Program-made: the position numbers and the translations under genes
Origin: Rotaria socialis
Taxonomy: Eukaryota > Rotifera > Eurotatoria > Philodinida > Philodinidae
Direction of reading: 5' to 3'
Length of the DNA: 64,000 nucleotides
Assembly (NCBI GenBank): GCA_905331475.1
Contig: CAJNYU010000755.1
Location: 1 to 64,000 of the forward strand
The notes under the pieces: model-generated
Told to the model about the DNA's origin: nothing
Seen by the model: only the letters and a program-made list of their open reading frames with translations
Databases searched by the model: none
In this document: piece after piece, positions 12,201-23,303 of the stretch
Numbering within the stretch: position 1 is the first letter of the stretch
How the letters are laid out: each line of letters begins with the position of its first letter

Positions 12201-13106
12201 TTAACTTGAATTCAAAGTGTCGACGTGCTGTCCACGTCATGAAACCATTAGTGGAAGATATGATTGATTATTTAGTGTGCCTACAAAGAGATAGCCATGA
12301 TGATATGAGTGACAACAAACCACAAACGGCTCTTTTAGACGCAGCTAATGTAGCTGTTGATCAATCTAGCACAACGAAAGCGAATGTTGAAGAAAGTTAG
12401 AATCGTATACCTCCATCAGTGTCTTCTTTCATATCTATTGTTTTTTTTATTTTCAGAGATCTCTAGCTTGTCACGGGAAGTATTGCGAGATTGGATTTTG
12501 TCTGTTTTTGGTGGTGCATATGATTCATCATCAGCTTACGCCTGGTTCATATTTTATATGAGTAAATATCCTCAGGTTCAGGCAGGGATTAAACGGGAAC
12601 TTAATGAACGCAATATCACGAGGATTACGCCTCTCACTTCTGATTTAATTTACAGTCTTTCCTATGTTGATTGTGTACTCAAAGAGATCCTACGTCACGC
12701 ACCCATCGTCGAAACGGTACAACGTCAGGTGATAGAGAACGATGTAATCGATGGCATCCCATTATCTGTTGGCGATCGCATAATGTTATCCACTCGTAGT
12801 ATTCATCGAAGTAAAAATATTTGGCGACATCCAGCAGGTCCAGACGCTTTTGTGCCTGAACGCTTTCTTGAACACGATAAAAATTATCCACCACAAGCAT
12901 TAATGACTTTTGGCGGTGGTCTCCGCCGATGCTATGGCTCAAATTTAGCTCAATTTCATGTGAAGTTATTCATAGTACGTACAATGCAAACACTCTCATT
13001 TCATGATGCACCAGGTAATAGCGGTGGTAGCCATCACAATACATCTGGTTTCCCAAAGGGAGTTAACGTGTATATCACGTTTGACGATGCTGATAACCAA
13101 AGCTGA
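9218..13106 (+). CDS. Cytochrome P450 monooxygenase, three exons
   Basis: Exons are 9218-9593, 11847-12395 and 12457-13106, joining in frame to 524 residues, a normal P450 length. Residues 1-25 are a hydrophobic N-terminal anchor, as in microsomal P450s, so the enzyme probably sits on the ER membrane facing the cytosol. Hallmarks in order: I-helix oxygen-binding region FGGAYDSSS (about 326-334), K-helix ExxR as KEILR (about 384-388), the FVPERF meander motif, and the heme loop FGGGLRRCYG with its cysteine ligand at about residue 467. All catalytic landmarks are intact. The second intron is 61 bp, the first 2253 bp. The gene lies alone between inverted-repeat arms, 12.6 kb from the NRPS 3' end and on the opposite strand. 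The substrate is unknown; tailoring of the NRPS product is only a guess from proximity. Confidence 0.88.
9594..11846 (+). other. Unusually long first intron of the P450 gene
   Basis: The donor AG|GTATGT and the acceptor TTTCGTAG|GT restore the glycine codon and join ...EALR to GHQHQCVKR, the expected C-helix region. At 2253 bp the intron is far longer than the other introns here, which suggests transposon insertion, although no clear element ends were found. An 87-codon minus-strand frame (9755-10018) lies inside it; I do not recognise it. Confidence 0.7.
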
Positions 13107-14559
13107 CCAAGTATTAAAACTGTCATCAAATAACATTTTCATATAAGTCCCATTGATCTCATATCAATTGACGTCACTATATACCGACCTGGCAAAATTC
13201 GTCAATGAAATTCGTAGCACAGTTAATTACATCTGACGATTTTTATTAGTGTCAGCTGTAGCTAAGATCGACGATATCTCTAGATTTTCTGCAATATGTC
13301 AATTTCAGTATCTCATCACTTTATTTTTTTTTACTTCAATGCGCAAAGGTAGCGTGAATAAAAGTAACAGAAAATATATCGACGTAGAAGATTCTACAGA
13401 GTAAACTATGACGCATTTCGACGTCGTTCAACAGTCTGATCTTATCTTTTGTGATTTTTGAATATTACGGTTCAGAGATTTTGTAAAAACGAAAAAATAA
13501 TTAAAATAAGTTTTCAAAAGGATGCCAAAAATAAGACACTTGTAAACAGATCCAATTTAACATGAAACTATTCTATGTTCCGTAGGGATATAACCTTGGA
13601 AAAAGGGCATCATATACTTTTAGAAGGTGAAGAAATTTGATTCACTTTTTGCTAGCAACTGAAGGCACAGATACACATCTAGTTGACTAGTTGTCTCGTC
13701 AAATCTTGGTACTCGCTGAAAAAAAGTGTCCTTGGAAACTTAAAATAGGTTTCCGATAGTGACAAAATCAGAAAACCAAAAATGCAAATAACATTTACCA
13801 TCGAAAACCGATCTTGAAAACATATAAAACCGTTTACGAGAATTCCTTCTCGACGTTCTCAACCGCAAATCACGAGAAATGGATAATCAGTCCTCTTTTT
13901 TAGTCACATGAAAAAAACATTCCGTCTGATACTCACACAAATTTAACACTAGCCCAAAGATGAATCAACTTTTACACAATTCAATGCTGAAACCGTTTAG
14001 AGGAGATCATTCCTAGGCCGACAGTCATAGTAAAGTACCTACACATTTTAGTATTAAACTGACCCTTACTACTATCAAAACAGAATCGTTAAAATAAAAA
14101 ATACTTGGTACGACCAGTAAGTATTTTTTACATGAAAAAATGATCGCCACAATCGTCTAGTGATGTTTCACACGATCTGAATATTAAACAAAGAAATGAA
14201 TCGTTTTCAATTATTGAAACAAATATCACTGGAACCATCTACACATCTTTCAAATGATCGAAATCTAAAAAAGAGATGAACGAAAGAATGTTCCCCAATC
14301 AAACTAGTTATTAAAGATAAATAAATAGTTCTCATAAAATCAAAAATATCTAAAATGCGTGCAGTCGACTATCGGTAGCGTAAATTCGACTACCTAAAAT
14401 GTTCCTATGGAATTAGTTAAATTCAAATCAACCTGGATTGGTGAAGTCTTCTAAAGATTTTCAAAACTTTTCAAACCTTTCCCACAGTCAAATTTCTTCT
14501 TTTTCGGATGGATAAATCGTTCCCCATGCATGAAAGCACAACTATCTAGTGCTCTTCGA
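13107..14559. other. Gene-free DNA downstream of the P450
   Basis: An ATTAAA-type poly(A) signal candidate occurs just after the P450 stop, at about 13113-13118. Otherwise I see no gene or repeat in this AT-rich stretch. Confidence 0.45.
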
Positions 14560-17165
14560 TTGAATAAAACAAACTTTTCACATGTGTTCTAGAGGATCTG
14601 TCTGTCTTGTTAAAACATTCCTTCATACAAATTAGTTGAACTGAATTTGACAAAAATATTTTGAGCACAAATCTACCGTTGTGATTGAGAGTAGGCAATC
14701 CTTCGTAAGAAAAAAACATTTTCTAAATTATTAGGCGGAAAGATATGGTGTTTCAAAAGAGTTGTGAACGAGATAGGTTTTGTCTGAATGGTGTCAAGGA
14801 ATCTATTTGAACATTACGAAGAAAAGATAGTCGCGTAAAAAAAAGAGTAACAGTTTACATGTTAGAAAGTACGCCAGATTAAAAATATTTCAGCTTAGTG
14901 TAGATAACCATATTGGTACCTACAAATGGTCGTAAAAGATGAAAATTCTCTGAACTCTTCCGGATTCAATGATTTACTTCACCACTTCGAAACCAGAACC
15001 ATTTTCGAAATTTGCAAATGCCTCATAAGAAAGGTAGTTTTCCGATATATATGGCTTGCTACAAAAGGTACAAATGCGAACAATTTAAGATTATGTTTAT
15101 TTTCGGTATTTTAAACTATAATTTTCCTACAATACAACCTTAACCTCGTCGCTGTCTTTCTAAATTTCCCTATCCCTCAATATCTGACTTCTTCGAAGTT
15201 CGCCTCCTTCGAACATAAATAACGAAATCGAGCAGTGATCACTAACTACCACACAATACGTTTTAGCATGAAAAGATTTTGTAAGATATCAGATGCAAAC
15301 TGTACCGTAAGTAGAGATCTTCAAATCATTCCAGTAACTCGTAATATCAATTTTTTGAAACATTAAGCAGTTTTCTACGATACTAAATAAGACATCTCGG
15401 AACATATGAAACTATGAGTTAGTATTTGATTTGAAAGATCATGATTTTGTGTACGATTTCATCTGGTCAAGCAGTGATAAGAGATCAAGGGTCTGATACT
15501 CTTCGACAATTCGTTGCGAACAATTTTTCTGACGGACAATTCGTCATAACGCGATAATCCTATAACAATCTATACATATTTTTTAATTGATCAAGTGAAT
15601 CATAAAATTTAATTTGACAAATAGAATTTAACGACAATGATAAGTATTCGAAACACTTCAAAACGACTAGATTTAGATTTTTGATCTATAAAGGTGAGGG
15701 TGTAAGAGTTAGAGTGCTTATCTTGATGGTGATACCGGGATATCCTGTGATCAAAAATTAAAATCAAGTTATTTCGAAGTGTTTCAAATGTTTATCATAG
15801 TCATTAAATTCTATTTTCGATACCTAATTTTATGATTTCCTTGATAAATGAAAAAATACTTACACATTTTTATTAGATTACATCATTGCGACGAATCGTC
15901 CTGTGATGAATTGTCCTAGCACCCCCACACCCATACCCTCTGTTGAACCTTGAACACACAAAAGCGCTCATCAAATATCACACTATTCATATGCATGCAT
16001 ACTAACACAGAAAGAGAAACAAGCAAGTAAAAAATCACATTCACGTTTCACACGGCCACTCGGTAAAAATTCTGACACAACAAAACACAAATGCGTTTTG
16101 CTAAAATGCAAGTCGAGCGTAAAAATGAATAAGAACAGTACAATAAACAAATAAAAAATAATAATAAGCGCTATTTTCCATATAACTTCGGTGCCAAAAG
16201 AATAAATTACTGGCATCCGAAATCTTCTGTTTCCATATTTCAATCGAAACCAAAACCATGACGAAGTGATTTTATGGCACAACTCCAAATCGATCAATCC
16301 ATCTATAGCCTTGATACGTTGTTGCAGTGACAAGTTAAAAATATATATAAGCAGCTCCATTGCGCATACAACTCTGAAACCAACCCTTCGTATAAGTATG
16401 CATGATCCATTTGGAGAACTAAGAACAAACCGTAGTATTGATCCTTCTAATGTTATATATTTCGCGATTTCCGTAACTCGCCTTCAAAGGCATCTCGAAC
16501 ATTTTCCGATTTGATGACTTTTGCTCCATCACTGTTTGTTACTTCTTCCATTCGCCGATCGGACAGATTTCTTTCCTATTATGTTAAGCAATTGATTAAA
16601 TGCGATCCGGAACTCCCTAATCTAAATGGCAAATACACAGCAAAGTAAACTTTTCTCTATAATCTGCATATCATACAACTATGGAACTGTATTATTCTGC
16701 TGAAAACTTAAAATCTTCTTTCTGAAAATCATCAATAATAATACGACCTAGAGAGACATGCACAATAATAGCATTCTATACATAAGATTCCAGTTGTCGT
16801 ATTTTCTTGCAATCTGTGGTTTGTCCAAAATTACTTTTCGTGGAACGAGTTCGTTCCGAATACAGGAAACGCATGGTTGCACCGCACTCTGTGATTGTGA
16901 AAGTCGCTGGTGATTGTCACAACGACTAGGTTTAACGGCACTGGCGATTGTCACAGTGCCGAATCGCTGATTGTGCGATTACAGCCTCTTTCTGGATTTT
17001 GTCTTCGGAAATTTCGGGATTGTGGTAGCTGCTGTGAAATAAAGTAAAAGGTCTTGTAGCAATGTAGACAAATTACTCAGCTGTCTCACCTGATGTTTGG
17101 AAGACCAGAGCTTACGAGTCGCTGGTGATTGTCACAGTGTTGCATCGCTGATTGTACGATTACCT
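14560..17165 (-). repeat. Right arm of the long inverted repeat
   Basis: Reverse-complement partner of 1455-4190. The near-identical core is 15715-17034. An arm-specific insertion of about 680 bp (about 14781-15460) separates two pieces that are contiguous in the left arm (the junction there is AGGTTTCATCTGG when read in this orientation). The hAT element of the left arm is absent here. Open frames at 15983-16954 mirror those of the left arm and lack known domains. Confidence 0.85.
15490..15925. repeat. Foldback (palindromic) element within the inverted-repeat arm
   Basis: Two halves of about 200 bp face each other around a centre near 15705. The left half reads ...ACAATTCGTCATAACGCGAT..., and the right half carries the complementary ...ATTGCGACGAATCGTCC... 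with the same intervening order of words (TTTATGATT, AATTCTATTT, TCGAAGTG). The same structure in the left arm was split by the hAT insertion at 2963-3752. No coding capacity. Confidence 0.65.
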
Positions 17166-18127
17166 ATTTTAATTTGATGATGTTCGTTGGTGTTTTTATG
17201 TTTTGGTGTTATGATTTCTAAAAAGGAAGTCACATAGAAAGGTTGCTGAGGAAGAGAAACGTGAGGGTGTTTTTTTTCTTTCTACTAAAATCTCAATCAG
17301 GGTCCGATAGTATCGACGATTTAGGCGAACGACATGATATCAGTGCTTATTAGTGAAAGATTTGAGCAACGCTAGCTATTTTTGACTGGGTTGATAGTCA
17401 GATAATGTAATTTCTGGCTATGGGTGTTAGGTGTAATGTGAAGAACCGTCAGTGTTAATATTGCTGTTTTTTTGCAAGATGCAGTGGTATAGACAGCATG
17501 ATTCAAGTACTATGTGTATCTTCTAGAGGAAGTTTAGATGGAAATAATTGGAGCGATCTCATTACTTAGAAAAGCCCTCGCAGATTCTATCGTTAGTTGT
17601 AATGATTCTTTTCTACCTTCATATATTTGCAACAAAGAGAAGTTTTCAAAATATTCACATTTATTTGTTGTGTGAACCGCGCATAGAGCGAGTGTTTTTC
17701 TCGTTTGAAACGAGTAAAAGAGAAGTTTACTAGAATTGTTTATTGTAAGAAATAAAATTGGTACAATGAGTTGAATCTATCAATTATCAATTCCTATATT
17801 TCAAGAGCAAAGTAATCTAATGGATTATTTTTGATGATAGCTGTTAAATTGTGCGTTCTAATATTTCTAACGTAAGCTTGTTTATTTCCAGATTGAAGAC
17901 ATACAAGTAGTAACAATAATGAATAATAAAAATACAGAACGGGGACACACATTCTAGTTCTAATAATCTTCAATGAGATAAAATAATACGTAATAATATC
18001 TACGGAGGAAAATAGGATAGCGAAATAGTGCGGTATCGGAGCAGATGGCGTTAATATTCTGTGTATTATCACGAATCATAAACACTGGATAGATTTTATT
18101 CCGTTCAATGTGTTTCAAATTCGTCCT
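17166..18127. other. Gene-free DNA
   Basis: No convincing coding or RNA feature. Short open frames (17548-17733, 17794-18184) have no recognisable domain. Confidence 0.45.
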
Positions 18128-18352
18128 ACACTCTAAAAAAAAAGGTTTTTTACAGAACCTAAAAAAGGTTCTTATACTCGCCACACCGTCAGATCCTTTT
18201 TTTGGTTTTGTAAAAGTGAGGTTTCGTACAAACCCCTTTCACGATAATTCCAAAAAAGGGTTTTGTAGCAATGGTTTCGTAAAAAACCTTTTAAAAATCA
18301 TTCCAAAAAAGGTTTCGTACCCAACAAAGGTTCCGTCAAAAATTTCATTTAA

Positions 18353-18586
18353 CCTTCTGGTGCCGTCCGCGGTGTGCACACTATTCGAGTATTTCTCAAA
18401 ACCCGAGTACGGTATACATCAAATGAATCAAAAGTAAGATGAAAGGGTCTATAGAGTAATTTTCTGCATTCGAGGAAAATCATTCTATAGGCTATTTCAT
18501 CTTACTTTTGACTCATTTGATGTATACCGTACTCGGGTTTTGAGAAATACTCGAATAGTGTGCACACCGCGGACGGCACCAGACGG
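18353..18586. mobile_element. Near-perfect palindromic MITE with TTAA target site
   Basis: About 234 bp. The first half, starting CCTTCTGGTGCCGTCCGCGG, is repeated in reverse complement with few changes, leaving only a short loop near 18450-18480. TTAA stands on both sides (18349-18352 and 18587-18590), the target duplication of piggyBac-type elements, and the element begins with CC as many of these do. It is nested inside the 18128-20095 element, so it inserted later. Confidence 0.75.
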
Positions 18587-19404
18587 TTAAAACGAACTCC
18601 ACCACTTGATTACCATAATTGAAACAACCTAAAATACAGAAACGAATTAATATAATCATTATATAAGGTCAAACTTACTTCACTATTCTTTTACTCGAAA
18701 CAATCTAAAATAAACAAATTAGCAAAAAATGATTATTAAGTAAAATCAGACTTACCTAAAAACACCATCACTACATTGACCTAGAAATACAAAAACGAAT
18801 AATTCTTTGATTTGCTAAGAGAGAACTTACCTAAAACTGCGTATAAACATCAACCTAGAACAAAAAACAAATCAAATATATTAAATTATACACGATCGAA
18901 CTCACCTGAAACTGTATCTTTGTGCCCTGCTATAACTAAACAAACCTAATTTGTGTTATTTTATGAAATCATATTTACCTGCAAAATTCTATTTGAATGA
19001 ATCAAAAACAAAGAAAAAAATTCTTCTCTTTCATCGCATCAAACTTACCCCAGAATTGACGCTCGAGTTGAAATATTAACCATACTTTGTGAATTTTGGG
19101 CTCCAGATCGACGGATTTTCTCAGCCATAAGAGCTCGAATAAAAAAACTGATAACGGATTTGGACTCTCCGACCCCGATAAGCTATAGGAAAGTTTGACA
19201 TAGATAATAAACTGGTGAAAACTTCGGTGCAAAAACTATGAAACCTCGAGAGTGCCTACGAAACTTCACTTGCTTGGTAGAAAATATACGAAACTTTGAC
19301 ATGGATAATAAAGTGGGAATCGTTCAGCTGTAGAAGTACGAAACCCTCGAATGTTCGACGAAACCAGCAATGGTTTTGCAGTCAATATTCCAAACCTTTT
19401 TACA

Positions 19405-19860
19405 GTTTAGGGAAACATCAATGGTTCCGTGGGCATATCACAAAACCTTGATGCCGATCAGAAGGTGTCGATATGTTTCGCAGAAATAATACGAAACCTC
19501 AGGATTGTCCGATAAATCAACGATGGTTCCGTGGACATATTCCGAAACCTTAAAGCCGACCAGAAAGTGTCGATAAGTTCCGCATAAATATTACAAAACC
19601 TTTTGACTGTTTAGGGAACCATCAATGGTTCCGTGGACATATTACAAAACCTTGATGCCGACCAGAAGGTGTCGATAAGTTCAGCAGAAATAATACGAAA
19701 CCTTAGGATCTTCCGAGAAATCGACAGTGGTTCCGTGGACATATTCCGAAACCTTAAAGCCGACCAGAAAGTGTCGATAAGTTCTGCATACTTATTACGA
19801 AACCTTCGGACCGCCCGCAAAACCTACAGTGGTTCCGTGGGTATATGACGAAACCTTTTG
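19405..19860 (+). repeat. About 102-112-bp tandem repeats, five degenerate copies
   Basis: The word GGTTCCGTGGACATAT (one or two changes per copy) recurs at about 19415, 19515, 19627, 19730 and 19832, each followed by a CGAAACC-like word and GCCGACCAGAA..GTGTCGATAAGTTC. Spacing is 102-112 bp. Short open frames over this stretch are products of the repeat. Confidence 0.8.
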
Positions 19861-20095
19861 CGATTGCACAAATCTATCAGAGGATTTGTACGTGACGTAC
19901 GAAACCACAAACCACTTTACCGAACTTTCGAAGAGTTTAGGCGCAAAATTGCGAAACCTGATGAAATCTGCTGAACTTAAAATAGTTCTGAAAGGAGACC
20001 ACGGAACGTTTTCCACTCCACGGAACTTAAAATCGTTCGGTGGAGAAATGCGGAACTCTTAAGGTTCTGTAAAGTACCGATTTTTTTTAGAGTGT

Positions 20096-21237
20096 AACAT
20101 TAGACTGATATCGTTATTACTTACATGCCGGTGGTTTCGACAGTTTCGTTTCTATCCTTTGATGTTACTAACTTGCGAATCATAAATTTCAAGTGACGCG
20201 TAATACTAGTGATTAAGCGAGTCAGAAGAAGAAAAAGAGTCATTGATGCATGAACGCAGAGGATAGAATAGAGAGAGACACATAGGGTATCTCTATATCG
20301 ATCGTACACTGTAGCAGATGAAGCGTTGAGGAATATAATAGTATATTTCTGTTTAGTTCGTTTGTGCATATTCTGTTGTACACACAAAGTAAAAATGTGT
20401 TACACGCATTGTTATTTGCAAGAGAAGGTACGATTTGTTAAAGGAGAACATGAGTTAATCGTTACGACGCATTCTGTCCCTCACTAATGCAACATATTCT
20501 GACAATTGCTTCGAATCTAGAATATACTGGATATATCATTTTGTTTCTATCCAAGAGAATATTTAATACTCTTCGCTTTAATTGGTATTAGTAGTATTAT
20601 TCTTGAAATTTGAAAGTCTGGTCTTACGATTTCATCATCTTGAGCTAATCTGATTTCAATTAATAGCTCAAAAAAAAGCATGTTTAGGTCTTCAATTCTT
20701 CTCTCTGCATGTTTCAAACAAGAACTAACGAAGAAATAGTCTATAAAAAAGACATGAAAAATTGCAAGCTCAGAGCCATTCATCGTGTTTATTATACGTT
20801 GATGTGTAGACAAAACCAAATAGTGAATGAAAAGTCAGTAGAATGATAACGAATTATGCAAAACACGATATCTTTAACTGCAATGTAATAACTGACGACA
20901 CATAAATGCAACGTATTTTATTTATTTTAGCGTGCAATTATTTAACTTTATATTGGGTTAAGCGCAAGATGTGATTAATCACACTATGATTGTAAAGGTG
21001 AAGCACGAATAAAAACTATTCAATGAGAAGGAAAAAAACTGCATTTCTAACCTTGAGATTCTTAAAAAGTATAACAATTGGTGGTGGTTATACATACAGT
21101 TCAAAAGGGATAATTTGCACGTTGATGAATCGGACAACAGACTTAAAAAGGAATTTTTAGCTAGTCAATAAAAACAAAAGTGAGTATTATTTATTTGCTG
21201 AAATCAATCATCTGTGCGATCGGCACATCTGAATTGG
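20096..21237. other. Gene-free DNA
   Basis: Two minus-strand frames of 88-90 codons (20121-20387, 20547-20819) show no known domain or repeat structure. No RNA gene seen. Confidence 0.4.
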
Positions 21238-21274
21238 TATTTAATCAAGGGGGGAACAGCAGAATCCAGTCCCT

Positions 21275-21440
21275 TGGATTCAAGTGGATTCAGGTGGATT
21301 CAGGTGGATTCAGGTGGATTCAAGTGGATTCACGTGGATTCACGTGGATTCACGTGGATTCACGTGGATTCACGTGGATTCAAATGGATTCAGGTGGATT
21401 CAAATGGATTCAGGTGGATTCAAATGGAGTCAAGTGGAGT
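21275..21440 (+). repeat. 10-bp minisatellite, left array
   Basis: About 16 consecutive units of TGGATTCAxG, where x varies by unit (runs of GGTGGATTCA, then CGTGGATTCA, then alternating AATGGATTCA). All three frames stay open, giving a false peptide of repeated WIQVDS-like words. Higher-order runs of one variant suggest slippage expansion. Confidence 0.92.
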
Positions 21441-21550
21441 AACATGAAGTCTCGTAAAATGATTTCCTATTTTTCTGAAATCCATTATAAAAATTCGATA
21501 CTTCTATTTTTTTGTTTGCATTGGTACTTTTAGATAAAATTTTTATTAGT

Positions 21551-23122
21551 CTCCCAAGTGAGCAAAAGACTGGTTAAATGACTAGTCTTTTTTCTAGTCA
21601 AGTCGACCCGTCCAGTCTAGTCTATGTCTGAAAATCTACTCGTCCACAACTAGTCCGAGTTTTAGATCGTCATGCATACGCGTCCTAGTACTCTGATTGA
21701 CGACTAGTCATAAAATGTAATAAGAGTAGTCGTGACGAGTGTCCCTGTCGCCCGTCCGAAAATGGTTTATGAATGAAAAATTAAGGGCGTCTGGGAGGAG
21801 TATTCAACCAGATGCAGCCTCATATAGTGGATGAGTCTGGACTAGTCTGAATGGAAATATGTAAAGGATGAAGATTATATTCGAACTTGTATACAATGTG
21901 ACACTTACCCATCACCAGAACCACTGAGCCATATGATCGAGAAGTCATATTCTAGACACCCATGATCATTCTAAGATGCTATATAATACAATTTTTACTC
22001 CAAATTTTTTAATTTTATGTATCATCTTTTATCGAAACGTGATTACTTTAGATAACATTAAATAAAAATAAATTAAGAAGATTTTATAATTTTTTCGGCA
22101 AATATATTTTGATTTATAAGCAAGTGCGATTAATTAGTTGGGTTTTAAAAACATTAAGTTGAGTATAAAATAAAAAAATATTCGTATGGAATGGAAACTA
22201 ATTTTTTTCATATTATTTTTTAGTTTAGTTTTAAATTAAAATCACCGTATGTTCATCTAATAGTTAAATTATGTTTGATTTATTGTAAATTATTAGAATT
22301 GATATTTAAAATAAACTAACATAATATTATTATATAAAAAGATTTAGATGCTTCTCAATTCTTATCAAATTAGTAGATCTCAAGTTAAAAAATGATATAA
22401 ATTACCAGTCCTTGATGCGAGATGAATATTTTTCTCAGTAATAACTCCTTCTATTTTATGTTTCGATACAACACTCGTAAATGTTTAACATATGATTATA
22501 CAAAATAAAATAAAATATATCACGATAGGGATATCCGGAATAACTTGCATCTTTATGACCGCACTATTGATTACACCAGACTTTTTGCTGGTCCTTCTAG
22601 TTAGGAAAACTTAGATAAGCATTGAGTGAAATAAACACTTCTTAAAAAAGACTACCCATGAGGTGCCCAGCAGATGCTTTAGACTAGTCCTAACAACTGT
22701 TGAAGAAATTTCAGACTAAGCAATACCGTTTAAGTCGACTTATTTCTGATTTTCTTTACATGGATGGGAGTCAATATATAAGTTTAGACTATATATACTT
22801 ACGGCAATCTATCTCAGTGTCCTAGTCTGCCGTCAGGATGTCCGTCATATTTTGAACACTGTTGGGCTGGATGTTCATATCCACCGTGTAACCTATTTTT
22901 TAATCTTCTTACTAGTCTGGACTGGGTCAAAAGATAATACAGACTAGACATGACTGGGCTCAAGGATATTTTAGACTAGTATAGACGTGTTTGTAAGACA
23001 CTCCTCATTAAGCTGACTAGACAAGACGGGTATGCAAGACATTTCAGACTAGACTTGACGGAAGCTGCGGGGATTTCTGACTAGTCATGTCGGTAGTCTC
23101 CCTTCATTTTTTGCTTACTTGG
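21551..23122. mobile_element. Inner element with CCCAAGTGAGCAAAA ends, rich in GACTAGTC
   Basis: CCCAAGTGAGCAAAA at the left and TTTTTGCTTACTTGGG at the right are inverted copies with one change. Subterminal parts (21560-21860 and 22570-23095) are packed with GACTAGTC/AGTCTAG words in both orientations, as in transposons with clustered transposase-binding sites. The middle, 21960-22550, is very AT-rich with no gene. No clean target duplication was found. Confidence 0.55.
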
Positions 23123-23162
23123 GAAAACTATCATATTTTTATAATTCTAAGAATTTCATATC

Positions 23163-23275
23163 AGAGTGGATTCAAGTGGATTCAAGTGGATTCAAGTGGA
23201 TTCAAGTGGATTCAAGTGGATTCAAGTGGATTCAAGTGGATCCAAGTGGATTCAAATGGATTCATGGATTCATGG
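23163..23275 (+). repeat. 10-bp minisatellite, right array
   Basis: About 10 units of AGTGGATTCA, more uniform than the left array and in the same direction, although the element's ends are inverted. Located immediately inside the right terminal repeat of the hAT-like element. Confidence 0.92.
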
Positions 23276-23303
23276 ATTCTGCTGTTCCCCCCTTGTATTT
23301 AAT

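Larger units (their letters stand above)
18128..20095. mobile_element. Composite non-autonomous element with ACACTCTAAAA ends
   Basis: The left end ACACTCTAAAAAAAAA, then GGT and TTTACAGAACCT, is matched in reverse complement at the right end (20050-20095: AGGTTCTGTAAA ... TTTTTTTTAGAGTGT). Taking the outer A/T as part of a TA target duplication gives CACTCTAAAA tips with TA on both sides, as in Tc1/mariner-like elements. The inside holds a nested TTAA-flanked MITE, an AT-rich spacer and a block of about 102-112-bp tandem repeats. No transposase frame is recognisable. Confidence 0.65.
21246..23295. mobile_element. hAT-like element whose subterminal regions are minisatellites
   Basis: Terminal inverted repeats of 23 bp (CAAGGGGGGAACAGCAGAATCCA at the left, split here as CAAGGGGGGAACAG + CAGAATCCA; exact reverse complement ending at 23295) are flanked by an exact 8-bp duplication, TATTTAAT (21238-21245 and 23296-23303), as for hAT transposons. 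Just inside each end lies an array of a 10-bp unit, GTGGATTCAA, in the same orientation. A second transposon-like element fills the middle. No transposase is visible, so movement would have needed an enzyme from elsewhere. Confidence 0.85.

Noticed and set aside
21180..21533. Repetitive WIQVDS-type proteins over the minisatellites (also 23087-23366)
   Set aside because: All three plus-strand frames are open because the 10-bp unit lacks stop codons; no start context or family resemblance.
21275..23275. CRISPR-like array
   Set aside because: The units are contiguous 10-mers without spacers, in a eukaryotic context with introns.
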